The notes beneath the pieces are model-generated. The model searched no databases. It saw only the letters and a program-made list of their open reading frames with translations, and was not told the origin of the DNA. Shown one piece after another: positions 12,901 to 27,600 of a stretch of DNA of 64,000 nt. A program made the translations under genes and the position numbers. How positions within the stretch are numbered: position 1 is the stretch's first letter; every line of letters begins with the position of its first letter. This DNA comes from Bugulina stolonifera. Its lineage: Eukaryota; Bryozoa; Gymnolaemata; Cheilostomatida; Bugulidae. The stretch is taken from contig OW285188.1 of NCBI GenBank assembly GCA_935421135.1, positions 15,291,233 to 15,355,232 on the forward strand, given 5' to 3'.

Positions 12901-15647
12901 GATTTTTATATTAGGTACATTCGCCAGGTGACAGACATCTATAAGTAGTAACAAAGTAGACGCCTACGCTAATATATGTAATTAATAGTTATAGACGTCT
13001 GTCACCCGACGAATGTACCTATTATTGTTGTTTCTGCAGGGTACGATGCAGCAATCCGTTTAGATCCAACTGATGCCAAGTTTGTTGATGTTATACACAG
13101 CGACGCCGATTCAATAACAGAAATTGTGAAAGGAGAGGGAGGTAATCATATTTTTGTAAAGAAAGCGTCATTTTTTCAAATTAAGTTGCAGAAACATTAC
13201 TTTGTATATCTCACTCTAAAACATGCCACATTTATGGAACAGTAATGATGGCACAGTAAATGCTTCATATTTTCTTTAGCTACACCAATAACAGCCCAAG
13301 AAACCCTTGTTCAATGTATTTATAAAAATCTATGTTTGCAGAAAATTGATGTCTAGAACACTTTTTTCATCAAAATGAAATTCTGTAACAATTTAAAATT
13401 TAACACATTATCAACACAAATCAATATATTATATTGTTATGATAGTATACACTATAGAAATGTTAATAGTATTGCAGTAAACTTGTTGGCCATTGAGTAA
13501 CGCTTCAGCTGTACATTCAGGGTTTGGATCTAAGGAGTTGTCTGGCCATGCAGATTTTTTTCCCAATGGTGGTGAGGATCAGCCAAACTGTAAAAATGGA
13601 ATAGTTACCAATGTGAAGCTACAAAATGACTTGTATGAAGGTGAGTAGAGATTTATAGGACAATATTTTAATACAGTAACACAATACTTATACTTCACCT
13701 TGCTCCCATGTAGTCACATTGTTTTTGCATCTTGTGTGGTATTGGCAAAGTTATTAGTTTTATAACTCGATTGCAACATTTTGAAAAGGTTGATGCTAAC
13801 ATACACATGTACATATACATACATTGCCACACATTTTTTTAGGACTGAAAAGGTTCTTTGCATGTGATCACGATAGAGCTGTCTTGTATTTTACGGAGTC
13901 CATAAATGACTGCAAATTCACAGGAACTCTTTGCTCAGATTACAAGTAAGTATAAACTTGGTGAGGTCTGTCGAGAGGATCAAACCAGGTACCATACTAA
14001 TTACATATGTGGTGCATATCTTGTGGAACAAATAAGAATTAGACTATGAAGCATTGCCTACTAGACTACCAACTAGCTTATATTATATATACTAGTAACT
14101 GTTGCATGATGGGAAAAGTCGCAACAAGACCATTATCATCATGGTTAGTTGATTTATAATGATTATTTGTTCACCAACTCTTGAAGGGAATATGAGAATG
14201 GTAAATGCTCCATCAGCTGTAACTCTCAGGACAGCTGCAACTCCATGGGATTCGGAGCTTATAAGCCGCAAACAGGAGGATACAAGAAGTACTATCTTCA
14301 TACGACAGGCATTGATGGAAATTTTTGTGGTTTGTTCTATCAGTCTATATAACGATTTTGGGAAACATAATTTAACAACACTGTAAGAGGCTGGATTTCC
14401 ACTATATTGGTGAATATTTCAGTTGAACATAATACCAATTACTCCTTGGTAATACTATAATATTATATTTTCTTACATAAAGACTCTAAGCCTTTGACTG
14501 AGCAATTGACCAGTTTGCAGATTTCCTACCAGAAATCGTCATCTCTCCCTACTCTCTGGAGTCTGCGCACTTTCTCAGCAAAAAATCGCAGGTGTTAGCA
14601 GATTGTGATAAGTCATCTTATTTCGTCTCATTCTATACTATAATGCACATAATTATTACAGTACACCATGATCGTTTAGGCTTAAATGTGCACTTTACTA
14701 TGTGGTGTGTATACGATAAGTACAGTATATTATGCTATATTTCCTACAGCAACTGGGTATCAAGTTACGGTAACAATGGAGGATAACTCCCAAGAATATA
14801 GCGGAACTTTGGACGTGACTGTGCTAGGCACCAGTGGAGAGAAAAAAGTCTTCCATTTAAACAAAGAGAAGTGAGTAGTCTGCATTATTTGCCAAAGAGA
14901 TTATTACTTACATTTGCTGGTGTTTGATGCCATTAGAAACTTCAGAAGTTGTCTTCTTTTTGTTCTGTTATATTGATTTAGGAACAAACTGAATGCTGGA
15001 GGTGTATACACATATGTTGTGGGAATAGGCAAGAACTTGGGACAACCTGATGGCTTGAAAATACTTTGGAAGCGAGACTTGTCTTGGTGGCAAGTTGTTA
15101 GTAAGGTAAGGACAGAAACTGCACAGACCAGCGACACGTATATTCAATATATCCAGTATTTATAGAAACCCATTTCTGCTAGTAGTGATATTGCTCAATT
15201 GATCATGACTTTTACAGGCTTGTGGATATTTGAGTTTCTGCAACAATTCAATAAAAATAAAAGAAGTAAAGCTGACGTCTAGCGAGGGCAAAAGGTAAGT
15301 GTGGAGACTTCCCTTAAACAATAATATAAGTGATGATATGGCATCTACAGTTTACATGGTATGGTATCTACAAGTGCATAGGTATCCTGGGTATACAATA
15401 ATATTACAGTTTCCATTCAAAAGTTTCTCTGTATTGCAGTAGTAATGCTTCACAATTCACACGCTACAGCTTGTCTATCAATGATATGAATGAAGGTCAT
15501 ATAAATTTGATCAGACCAATGTAAGAAATTATAGAATTAAGAATAACTTGTAGTGTTTCATTTTACAGCTCCTATTTCTGCGGATCTGGACAAACTCTTG
15601 TATCTGAAAGAGAGACTTCTCTTTTCTACAGCCAAACTAAATGTTGA
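9959..15647 (+). CDS. Secreted pancreatic-type triacylglycerol lipase with PLAT domain
   Basis: Fourteen exons join in phase to 547 residues: 9959-10073, 10450-10586, 11483-11629, 11952-12104, 12501-12642, 13040-13141, 13521-13640, 13843-13945, 14187-14329, 14750-14870, 14982-15105, 15218-15294, 15440-15520, 15569-15647. The start was chosen because it gives a signal peptide ([20 protein letters not shown]); an in-frame ATG lies upstream at 9875. The alpha/beta-hydrolase domain carries the full triad by motif: Ser200 in GHSLG, Asp224 in GLDPAEP, and His315 in CDHDRAV. The spacing is very close to pancreatic lipase. HADFFPNGG is also a family signature. Exons 10-14 form the C-terminal PLAT/C2-like domain ([17 protein letters not shown]). 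It should hydrolyse lipid esters outside the cell, and colipase dependence cannot be judged. Its neighbour SETDB1 is divergent and WDR37 convergent. Confidence 0.9.
10587..11100 (+). repeat. 44-bp minisatellite, 12 copies, each starting with the splice donor of lipase exon 2
   Basis: Units start at 10587, 10631, 10675 and then every 44 bp to 11071; the last is truncated at 30 bp. Every unit begins GTAAGT, and the first one is the donor of exon 2. An A/C variant (CACAATAGG or CACACTAGG) gives the order A C A C C C A A C A C C, and one unit has an extra substitution at its end (ATATAG). Near-identity between units indicates recent expansion. Confidence 0.95.
12166..12199. repeat. Short hairpin with AGTTGTC / GACAACT ends in a lipase intron
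   Basis: AGTTGTCCTCCCT and AGGAAGACAACT form imperfect inverted arms around a short loop. Arms of the same type occur at 738-779 and 31567-31610. Confidence 0.4.
12914..13019. mobile_element. 106-bp mariner-like MITE in a lipase intron
   Basis: The ends GGTACATTCG...CGAATGTACC are inverted and flanked by TA on both sides. The arms extend about 31 bp with three mismatches (shared inner parts GGTGACAGAC and TCTATAA). The TA target site and short size fit a Tc1/mariner-type non-autonomous element. The right end is only about 20 bp from the exon 6 acceptor at 13040. No coding capacity. Confidence 0.8.
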
Positions 15648-16217
15648 GAAACAGTGAAATAATCAATCATTATAAATTGAGTTTGCTGATTGTAATATTC
15701 ATTATCTGAAAATACATTAGACAAAAGAAGAGGTTAAGATTTAGCTTAGCTATTAAAAACATCAGGAGGAGTCTATCTTGACATGTATACATACATCATC
15801 ATCATCAGTATATACAGCCTGATGCTACATTAATTATCTGATCATGAATTCTTTGGTTATATTAAAGTGTTCTCTAGTTAGACAGGGTACACTTTACAGT
15901 GAGTATATAATATAATTCTCATACTACTCTTAAATTTTAAAATAAATTAAATCTCATAAAAATACAAACTGTAAATAAGTATTCAGAAACGCAATGTGTA
16001 AAAAGAAATATACATATATCAGACTGCCCCAGTATAAGTAGCCATAGAGATACTGGGAACTTTAGTATGAAGATGAGTGTAAATCATTCATTGCTCAATA
16101 ATACAGTACACTATTATAAATAAATACCACAAAGGAGGAAAAAGATTCAGAACGAAAGTATTTTCGTGCCGCTAAATAGAGCATTGACTTTGCAACTGCT
16201 CATGAGGAGAACCTGGG
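15648..16217. other. Intergenic region between convergent lipase and WDR37
   Basis: A 570-bp gap between two stop codons on opposite strands; it must hold both 3' UTRs. It is AT-rich and no open gene or repeat is seen. Confidence 0.5.
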
Positions 16218-19200
16218 TTAGCTGTTTGATTTATTTTTATCTTTTGAGTCAGCAGTTTTGATAGTCACATTCCAACCTAAAACCCGTCTTTCAAATCCAG
16301 CAGTAAATAGATTGCAACTTGCGCCAATGTCATCATTCCAGGCTGTAGAACATACCATTCGAGTGTGCCCCTGCAACAGCAAAGGTTGTTATATAATATT
16401 ACCATTTATATAACCTGTTTAGAAAGAAAAAGAGAATTGCTACATATTTTACTGCGAGCATGAGTGAATAATTCCAATTGACAAATAATATTAGAAAATA
16501 TATGAAGCTACTTTATTGTATCTTTGACTCACAAAGGAATTACACAAATTTTACAAGGCCGGTATAACAGTTAACAGAGCTGGCAAAAACACAATATCAT
16601 GTGACATTGACACTAAAAAACATCAGGAATACTTCGGAGTTGTCTGATCCTGGCATCACTGTGGTTGTCAAAATACACGTAACAAACTTACCACATGGTT
16701 AGTCCGTGGAAGACGGCCAACACGTGCACCATTTAAATCATAGAGTTTGACATGTCGGTTATCATGTGGCACTGCAATGGTTCCAGTATGAGACACTGAT
16801 AACCTAAACAAATGTAGTAAAACAATACAGTTATATAGTACATGTACTACAACATGTTTAGGAGGATATCAATAATTAAGTGATATTGTTCCTAGACTAA
16901 AGTTTGCATTACAACATGCCATGAGTCTACAACAAATGTAAATGTAGATAAATCATATAGAATTGTATTAAATTCTACATTCTAGCAAACCTGGAGAGCA
17001 AATATTTTTTACAATAATAATCAATATTTTATGTGAAATTACTCAATACTTTGCATCAAAACATAAATTATACCAGTATGCACATATCAATAGATAATAT
17101 ATTTGATTCCTATGCAAATAGTCTTTCGTAAGATTTTGCTGAGCAACTACTTTGATAAATAATATTGAAGAGCAATAAACAGCAGCTCTGGGATGATTAA
17201 TATCACGATAAATAATGGGAAAATATAATAAAATATCATCCATGTACATGTACATCCTAGCTGAGTAAGTGGGAAATATGAAACTATTTCTGATTGGTTA
17301 CCTATTGATTGCGAAGTCACAGCGAATAACGACATAAGGCGTTGACATGTTACGCATATCCCAACACTTCACAGTTCTGTCATTACTACTGGAGACAATC
17401 TTGCTGTTTGATGCAAACACAGCCGAAGTGACCGATCTGTCAAAATAGTATAGATTATGATGCAAATTAAGATTTATTTCTTCTGATTAAAAAGCTATAC
17501 TACTAAATGTCTAATTTATATAACTCAACTCTTACATTGGGAGTTGTCGCTACAATTTGAAAGCAATGTACAAAATGTACATTGATTATTCAATGTAGAC
17601 ACAATATAAGCCATACGATAGTTAAACTTACGCTGAATGTCCTACAACAGCAACAACCTTCACTGGACTGTCTCGAATATCCCAGAGACGAACAGATGAA
17701 TCCTTTGATGAGGTCAAGGTCAAAGGTTGTGATGAGTGACAAACGACATTGGTCAATTCGTTCTCATGTCCTACAAGCAACATGGTGTCTGAATATATGT
17801 CAGTATATATCGGATATTACACGTAGTTAGACTACATGTGATAGAAGATCATTTATACATACATGTACATATCTAATGAGAGTTGTCTTACTACAAGATC
17901 AGTTGAATGTGTTATAATTTAATTAACTTCATTTCAGAAAAAACTCTTATGGGACATTTATCATAACATCTATTCATGAATAACAAACACATTTAGGTAC
18001 TTATTTGTCTCTCTGGGGTTGAATATTTGTTAGCAGGCAAATTGGTAAATAATCGCAAAAGGATTCAAAAGCTCCAGGACAGGAAATTGTATTATATTTT
18101 ATCAATATACACTCGATGTGTTATTTTATTGAGCAGGGAGCTGAGAGACATTCACGGATGTCAGAAGCACTCAGGCAAGTATGGAAGAATATATATGATG
18201 CATCGGACTGAGTTTAAACAGATTTAGTAATGAAACAATTTGAGAACTTGTAACATCAAGAGGGAACTCCAAACTCGGTGACCGTAAGGGGAATAAATTA
18301 GCTATAATTTAATATAATATAACAGATATAGAGGTCAGTATACGTCGCCATCAAGTGGTAGCTGATTGGGAACCAACTACATAATCAAATTGTCAACACT
18401 TGACAGATGACAATTAATAAACATGAGATGAGGGAATTCATCTACAACAGTTGAACCGTTAATTATTAAATATAATTAGTAGAGATTGATTTACTTACAT
18501 TTTATTAGCAAGTTTAAACGGAACGGGGAGAGAGACGACTAAGAAGTTATTGATTGATGTTAGACTACTCGTGTTGACATGAGACTACATACTAAATAAT
18601 ATATACTACATAATATATACTAAATAATATATACTACATAATATATACTAAATAATATATGAGATACTCAAGTGAGCACCAGCCACGCTCGCTCTATAGC
18701 TCTACACTAACCTAGCAGAGTATCAACAGTAGTGCCAGTTTCTACGTCTGATACCACAGCTGATCCGTCCCATGAACCACTAACCACACGGTCTCCATTA
18801 GTTAACCAATCAGCAGCCACCACCACATTAGAATGTTCCGTGAGAGTTTGTATTGGAGCGTGTATAAAGTGTGTATTACTAATTTCTTCGGACCTGTCGT
18901 CTGCATCTGTGTCATCGTCAGATGAGAGTTTCTACAATGTATTATTATACACATGCACACACATCTACACATTCGAGTATACTTCTACACATGTGTACAA
19001 GTAAACCTACCATTATTATTATTATTATTCCTACAGGTTGTGAATTATGCCTGAATAAAGGGATGGGGTTCTTTCTACCAGCTGGGACAGTAAATCTGCC
19101 AGCTCAATAACGCAAATGCTTTGAATACCAGCTAAGTTTCTCTTTTCTGGCCCATACTACTCCTTTTTTCCATGTTTACTTACCAAATATCTGTTTTAAG

Positions 19201-22200
19201 AAAAACTATAGCTTATAACTTATAACTTATACACTGTACCCTCGCTAAGTATAATAGTATGCACAGTAGGATATAGTGTAGATTTTATAATTATACATGT
19301 AGAATGAGAGACAATGATGGGAGGAAGCCAACTGACAACTACATGTACAATGATGTGATTCAAGACACTTGACCAATAAATAGTCATGATCTGAGAGAGA
19401 ATAGGAACAACAAGATGCCTATCATCTACATCTAATGTGTTAATAATAGTTCACATTATTGTGTTTAGTACATGATGGAGAAATGCATCAATGAATATAC
19501 CATGATTGCATTGGTTATATACTAGCAACAATTTTGCATCTTTTTCTTTAGCATATTTTGATATGGCTTTTTCGCTTATATCAACTGTTTACAGATACAT
19601 TTTTTGATGGCAAGTGCACTAGCACTCATTTTGTCCAGAAAAAAACAACAATAATAATAATAATTAATGAAAAACAAGGGGAATACAATTAGAGTTCATT
19701 GCAACAGAACTTGTAGATTACATAAATGTATCTAGATAAGGAGAGAATAAGACAGAAGATATCAAATCTCGATATGAGCAGGTCAAGGAGGAGGAATTTA
19801 TAAATGGGAATAAACTGAACTTACATTTTTAGTATCTGCAGCGTTAAGTAGTGAAATGGGTATCGTAGCTTTCCATATGTGTGCTGTAGTGTCACCAGAA
19901 GCTGTTACTACGAGATCACTAGAAGGATGAAACCTAATTGAATTTATAGAACCATGGTGGCCATAGTATTGTAGAAGCACAGCACCAGATTCTATGCACC
20001 ATATTTTAGCAGTATAATCTGTAACATAGCATCACACACATATTAGTTGTGCCTTGGATTTGTAGCCTCCTTGTCATACTCAGCGTAAAGTGTACTACGT
20101 ACAAACACGACATTAGTTCAGGTCAGAGGCTGACAACTCTGTGCAACCCCATATAATCCCATCCATCAGATACACAGTGTATCACTCACCTGCAGAAGCT
20201 GTTCCTAAGACTCTTGGTCCTCGACTGCGAGAGACATTGACCTCCCATACGCCATCGGTGTGGTCAGAGAAGGTCCGCACTAACTGACCACAATCTGATT
20301 GACCAGTACTCTTGAATGTATTGGCAAACCTACTTGTAGAGGTTTTATATGTGCTCTTAATCTTCTGTGATATCTGACTGCCAGCTACAAGTGAAGATAT
20401 TAGAATATATTGCTACATTACATAATTATGTCACATGCTGTCCCATAATAACAATTATGCGATATGATTAACATGATAATATTGCAATATTTGCAGTAAA
20501 AACTGCTACAATGTGACACTCATAACTGTACAGTCTATGCATGCATATGAATATGCCAGTTTTAAATTACATATTATAAAATAGACCTATGTTTATTACC
20601 TAATATTATAACTATGTAAACTAGAAGCAACATTGCAAGACAATAATTTTTGAAAGCAGGCCTAGGCCAAATGTATATGAATGCATTGTGTACACGTACA
20701 TGTATAATAACATGGCACCATAGCCTAATGTTGGTCCATAAAGTCAGCAAACACATAAACATTTCACACAATAACTAATTAGGCTACTACTAATAATCAG
20801 AGAACATTATCAAGTGGTCTCATTGGCAGAGACAGATAGGTGGATGTATAAAAGCCTACAAAAAAATATTAGTGGAATAGGTCTACACTCACTCTACAGT
20901 CTACACCATCACTATTTGTACGCAGTAATGTCAAGTCAAAACCTACGTACATGTAAGTATTTAGGATTTCTATGTTTAAAAAGCTGATAAACAAATGTTT
21001 ACAACATTTTTACATTTAAATGTACAGTACGTGTTATTGTACATACATGTACATTTAAATGTACAGTACGTGTTATTGTACATACATGTACATGTAAATG
21101 TACAGTACGTGTTATTGTACATACATGTAAATGTAAATGTACAGTACGTGTTATTGTACATACATGTAAATGTAAATGTACAGTACGTGTTATTGTACAT
21201 ACATGTAAATGTAAATGTACAGTATGTGTTATTGTACATACATGTAAATGTAAATGTACAGTACGTGTTATTGTACATACATGTAAATGTAAATGTACAG
21301 TATGTGTTATTGTACATACATGTACATGTAGAAGATAATGATGAGTTAATGACCAACTACACACAAGTATAAACAGCATGTAAATAGGCATTAGACTTCA
21401 TGATTCATAGAGGGAAGTTGAGGCCAATACATCAACATACTAATGTGAACACCATGCCTCTGACACACACTAGCTACTAATCTACTATATATGGGCCTAC
21501 ATAGCTTTTATATAGCCTAATCTATATAGCCTGTACATACATGTGGTCTACATAGCCTGTATATAGTCTACATAGCCTGTATATAGCCTGTATATAGCCT
21601 GTATATAGCCTGTATATAGTCTATATAACCTGTATATAGTCTACATAGCCTGTATATGGTCTACATAACCTGTATATAGTCTACATAGCCTGTATATAGT
21701 CTGTATATAGTCTACACTTACACTTCTTAGCATTCTTCTGTATAGCACCGTCAATTTGATCCAAGTTGTCTGACTTGTCTATAGACCCTGATTGTTCCAA
21801 CTTCATAGACAAGAGAGATACTTGATCTTGCACTGTAATCATATACACAGAGTAAAGCATAGTGTACATTAACTATTAGTAAGTTAGTCTGCTGAGCTGA
21901 GACGAATCCTGAAAACATTCTATAACTACTCATTCATAAGCAATCTACTCAATGATAGCAGCGCTTGTTGGAGTTGTCCCATCTGTAATTTGGTAGAGTT
22001 TACAGTTGAAGTTGAGCCTATCAACTTAGTGGTAACTAATAACAATAGTAGAAAGCAACAGCATTAAAATTTAAAACACATTCTATGTTTCCATTGCTAG
22101 TGTAAACTAACTAAGTGTACCAGATAGTACTACAGGCTATTATATAAGAGGTGCCAACTAGAAGTTAGTGAGACATTTCCATAGTTTGACTATACTTAGA

Positions 22201-24647
22201 CAGCCTCCACATATATAAGCTATGCCAGTAGTATGATCATCACTAACGGAATGGGACAGACCTATACAACATGTAACCAAGACAAACATGTACATGCACA
22301 GGTACATAAAGGATGACTGATTAATTTTTGATTTCACTGTTTGTTTGATATCTTTGGAATAGAGTAAGAGATGTACAGATATAATACTATGGTGTAGACA
22401 TGGAAGTATTGTAGTTTAGTAGTGTTTATCATTCAGTATAACACGTAAGTCTACAATGCGTAATATATTTGCCAGCATAATAAGTTAAAGATTCCAAAGT
22501 TTGTTTGTAACTAGTGATAACAGGTCTAACTCATTACCATATTATTATGGCATGTGCGCTTGCTGATAAACTGATAGAGATGATTGTTATATTCACCATA
22601 ATATTATACGGTGACTTTAAATCTACTGTATGTAAACTAGCATAGTAGCTATACATATCATGTGGACTAAGCTGTCAATAATAGATTGAAGTTAGGTGTC
22701 ACCTAGTTGCCATAGCCTGAGCTATCTAACAGTAGGTACAGAGGTTGTACATCACACTGTAAAACTATTTTTTGATGGAAAATCAGATGGAATAGAGCCT
22801 CTTTGAGTAGCCTGGAGTAGTTAGAAGCTGTCAGAGTTGTCTTGGGCCAAGTTGTTGCTCTCTAGGCAGCTGTTGTGGGAGTAGATACTATAGCTTGGCC
22901 TATGTGCATATTGTAATTTTATTGAGTTATTATTCCTAGCACTATGATGGTCATTGACAGGAGTGATGTTTGCTCATCAATCTGTACTAATTACTATACT
23001 ATGTCAGCTACTACCATAATACTAGACTAATAATTACTAGTCTAGTGTCTAGAGTCTGGACAGTGAGTGCCCCATGGAACTGCATCTGCTCAGCAATGTA
23101 GAGCATCCCCTCCCTAAAACTCTGACAGATTAAAAGTGTAGAAAAACTAGCTAACAGCATCTACCTACAGTTTAGCCTGAGTTCTATGTCATCCAAAATG
23201 ACAGGTGGGTGTATTAGTGGTTTTCTATATAATTTCGAGTACAAGAACCCAAGGCACCCATTCCTGTTATATTTCTGATATAGCCTACACCTACGTATAA
23301 TACAAAAGAGCTGGCAGGGTATACCCTTTTCATCACTGGTGATTAGTAAATAAGCAGAGATGCTAGCGGATCAACTGCTACCTGGTTAAGATGTATGTAC
23401 TACATGTATAGGTTTGCAAATAGGTAAGAAACCAGAAATACGTAAACCATGTTGGCTGACAAGCGTATTTGTAGGCCAAGAGTTGTATATAAGAAATAAT
23501 ACACATTATACAAATATACAATAATAATCTGTATTAACGTTAGCAGAGGTTAACTAACTAAATACTGCAGGGTATGTACTAAGTAGTTACATACAAACAG
23601 GCTGTACATTACAATCCACTAAAAGTAGGTTAATGTTAATAACATTGTATGCTATTCAACTGGCATTACTGTATATAAATAAAACATAGTAAATACAGGA
23701 GGAATTATACTGTAACTATAATGCATTAACACTTACAACTGTTATTCTCCGAGTATAACCTCTCAAACTCCTGCTCTATTTGACTGAATAACGCTCTTAA
23801 ATTCTGCCTACAATATTACAACAAAGGTATAATAATAACATACAATATAATATCAGGAAATAGTACAGGATATATTAATTACTTATTACAGTTCCATGTT
23901 CCATACAATATAAGTTTAGATTCTCAACCTCCATGTATTATGAACTATGAATGCAGTAGGGGCACATGTTCACTGTGTACTGTATAACGCTACCACATAC
24001 ATGTATTGTATAGTATGTGGGACATACATGTCTGTATAAAATTATTAATATATATGTGGAGTCATGTACAAAAGTGACTTTAAGAAATGTAATAACTAGA
24101 AAGTAAAAAGGCAGTAATAATATTATGACAGTACAAAAGTATGAATTGAGTCTATCATATTAAATACAATAGTTCACATTGTAAATAGGCTTATAGCACA
24201 GCTATATACATGTATAGGCCTACATAAATGGCTGCTGGGTGTTCTATTACATTGGGCCGTAAGTAATTCGGGAATAAAACAACTTTCATTATTTTACTTT
24301 CTAAGGCCTAAATTGCATAGAAGCTGATGCCTTACTAAAATGCATGCATCAGGTATTTTATATACATGTATAGTTTACGGGAGTCAGTCCTACATGCATA
24401 CATATCTAATAGCATATAAAAGTACCTTATTTCATGTCCGAGTTTAACTCCACGCTACATGTAACTGTATCTTATAAACGGAGTTACAGTAGAGGAGTCA
24501 TCATATGTTATTCCATCCTTACCTATAGCTTTCTGGTATGGCCGACTCGGCACGTAATAGTTCCCCTTCCGTATTACTACGCCTTCTCTTCCAAACCTTG
24601 TTCTTTAGTTTACTAGCCCCTACAGCTACTCCATTATCTCCAGGCAT
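16218..24647 (-). CDS. WDR37: WD repeat-containing protein 37
   Basis: Eleven exons on the minus strand give about 519 residues: 24647-24523, 23807-23737, 22035-21949, 21832-21722, 20384-20191, 20018-19825, 18931-18712, 17788-17632, 17436-17302, 16803-16692, 16370-16218. Individual borders could be off by one or two bases. The N-terminus starts MPGDNGVAVG, then a basic RRR stretch and a coiled coil (LFSQIEQEFERLYSEN) that matches WDR37. WD repeats follow: DHTDGVWEVNVSRS, GHHGSINSIRFHP...TASGDTTAHIW, DWLTNGDRVVSGSWD, GHENELTNVVCHSS, SVTSAVFASNSK, and a last repeat ending LGWNV. Order and spacing match vertebrate WDR37 throughout. Vertebrate WDR37 works with the adaptor PACS1; a partner cannot be inferred here. 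Introns hold several tandem repeats. Confidence 0.92.
18587..18660. repeat. AT-rich tandem repeat in a WDR37 intron
   Basis: The phrase ACTAAATAATATAT / ACTACATAATATAT alternates several times just downstream in plus coordinates of other WDR37 intron sequence. It is about 50 bp from the exon ending at 18712. Confidence 0.7.
21010..21335. repeat. 39-bp minisatellite, about eight copies, in a WDR37 intron
   Basis: The unit contains GTACAGTACGTGTTATTGTA followed by ACATGTAAATGTAAATGTA variants, repeating every 39 bp from about 21010. Because 39 is a multiple of three and the unit lacks stops in several frames, both strands show spurious open frames of about 125-130 codons. These are not genes. 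The unit is rich in the palindrome TACATGTA that recurs across the window. Confidence 0.95.
21530..21716. repeat. Tandem repeat abutting the donor of WDR37 exon 4
   Basis: Short degenerate units CCTGTATATAG / TCTACATAG repeat about 15 times. In the direction of transcription the array begins within about 10 bp of the donor after 21722. Confidence 0.85.
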
Positions 24648-27600
24648 CGTTACTGGTAAAAGGAGACTACCATAAGCGTTAACCTCAGTTCCTCATCTTT
24701 TTCTTCTCCACTCTGGACATATAGACTGATTTATAGACCACAGCTATGCATGCATATAATATCAGTACTCTACTGGATGGGCACACATGGTAGCATATTA
24801 ATAATAGCTACAAAAATGGATAATCAATTAAATAACTTAAAAGGAACTTCCTTCTCATAACATAATACATAATATGTATTCGGTGTATGTGTATGTGTAT
24901 GTACAAGTACAACGTACACATTTATGTATTATGTATGTAGTCTTATTTGTTTATTCGATACTAAAACATGATTTGGCAACTCAAGAACAGTGACAAAACT
25001 AACGGCATGACAACTGAATTTTTGCCAAGAACACTTCATTATTTGCAAGCTATAATGAATGTAATGCATGATCAATGCATGTTATGTAAAAACCAAGAGG
25101 TTCAGAAACAGCCTTGTGCTGCTGTATGCTAAGCATTAAACGAACCTGTTATCTAAAGGTGGCAAGTAGTCCTATAATATGTGCACCAACCTCTAGGCTG
25201 TTATGCAAGTATTTAAAATAGAATATCGTTAGGTATATAATATGATAATACTATAGTATATTATACATATATTATTATTATAATGACGTAAATTATCGTA
25301 TCTCACCTACTATAAGAGGGAGAAAAGGAGAGAGAGACTATTTGAAGACTGACCTCTCAATGTGAAGCAGTGTCCTTAAGATCCTGAAGTAAACTAATGA
25401 TGGGATTATCTGTCTTTTATACCAGCCTCTGCATTAGCAGACATTATCCAATATGTCAATATCTCAGTGTATGTTGCACAGTATAATGTATGTAATATAT
25501 ACCTTAGAGCCTACTAGAAATTGGCTCTACTCCGGCTACACCTACTGTAAACCCTCGTTAAATATCTACATATTGTTCGATAGTGTTGATATTATAAATG
25601 TATATGAATAAAATGTTATACAATGCTGAAATAGGTATTTTAGGTACAGTTGAACGTGAGAACTTCCTATTATATGAAATACATTATATCAATTTTGCAT
25701 CTTTGAAATTTTCTTATAACAATCAAGGCAGTGGCAAAACTACTGTATACTTTGGCCATTGGTATATTTTTGTTAGACATTTCAGCTTGCAGCAGCCGTT
25801 ATTGAGAATGTAGCAACAAAATAACAATATAATTATTATTCGACAGATTCATGTGCTTGCACATCCCTATTTATTTATCTGAACCATACGTATCTAATTG
25901 GCAACGAGTGCAGCTAACAATTGTGGAATTACAGTAATGTTTAAATAAGATTCAAGAAAAGCAACAAGCTATATAAGAGGCATTGATTTTGAATCTAAGC
26001 AAAATTAATCAATATTATTACAGCATATTAAATCATTGCACATGTTTTGTTCTCAGCCTGAAAGGTCAACAGTGTTATAGCATAAATGGAATGGCTAATT
26101 GCATTTCTGACACCTTATTAATTTAGCAGCTTCTATCTTTATACAATTATGATGAAGACTGTTACAGTGCCTACTAAGAACAGCATTTTTTTCTTTGCTT
26201 AATTTTATTTCATCATTAGTTGCTTATTGCCTAAGGTAAGGACATCAAACTTTGGGAACATGTTGTGCAGTTTCTAGAAAACAGTAGTTCTTCTAATATA
26301 TGCATGCCAATGAAAATGCAAACTTATTTCTATTTGTTTATTGCTCAATCGCATAGTGTTGGTTCAACTATTGATGGCAATTCTGATGTTTTTACTATCA
26401 AGAAGGTCCTTGCTAGTGTTGATATTTAAATCCACTAGGCCACTAATAATGAAATGCATCAAGTGCGGTAATTGCAAAATATGAAATACGAAAACACATC
26501 AGATTTTCAGGCATTATGATAATCATGAAATTCTAGGTGCTGGTAAAATTAACTTCAAGCAAAGTCCTATTATAGCAAGAACTTTAAATACAAACCACCA
26601 GACTACATACACAGGCTCATTTTTACCACAAATACTAAAATAAATGATAATGATCCAACACAGCTCAACCTGAAAATCCCTAGTATTTTCAGGTGTTTTT
26701 GACCAAATGTCAGTTCTCATCATCTGACTACATACATGTACAATATGTATGTTCAATATGAATATCACTACCTATGACTGTTTTCTATTTTTACTTAAAT
26801 CTAATAATGAGGAAATTGTAGAATGAGACTCTACTTTGTAATAAACAAAGTTGATGCTTTGATTTTTTATTGTGTGACGAGCCTAAAGTCAAATGGACCC
26901 CGACTCTACTGATAGTAATATTATTGCAACAGTCTATAGCCTGAGAAGGAGAAATTAATGTATCCAATCTAGCAATTAGCTTTATATCTGCATTGTGAAT
27001 ATTTTTATCTTGTCAATTTTTCAGCTATTCAATTGGCAAATTAAGTATGTAGGCATCTCATTAAAGTTTCCAAAATTTGAGTAGACTCGGGAGAAGATAA
27101 AGCTGTACTCTCACTCGGTCTATTACTACTTAAAGAATCAGAGTTATCCTCATTATTACTCATGTAGCTTTTTTCAGCTATTCAGTAGGTAAAATACTTA
27201 TGTAGGCATCAGGCTAGAAAGCTCTTGATTGTGTGCCCCATGCGCCTCTGATGGGAAAGCTCTCAAAGATCACTGATATTGATGACTACCGCCTACACTG
27301 GATCCACGATTTTTTAATAAATCACACACAAAGAGTGGTATTGCAGGGCGATGCCTTGAACTCATTGCAAGTCACAAAGATCGACTCTGGGACCCATACT
27401 GTTCCTCATCTTCATCAATGACTTGCCTGGTTGACTTGGCTGTTCATGAGCCCAGTTTGCTGATGACACTTGTTTACCAGGAAAGAACTTTAACGGATGA
27501 CTGCTAATGATTTCAATGAAACCTAGATTCACTTGATACATGGTCAGACAGATGGGGGTGCAGCGTTCAACCTTAGGGGATGATTATATACTTTAACTCT

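Noticed and set aside
20976..21391. Open frames of 125-130 codons on both strands
   Set aside because: They are created by a 39-bp tandem repeat lacking stops. Translation gives the same 13-residue phrase on repeat, and the region is inside a WDR37 intron.
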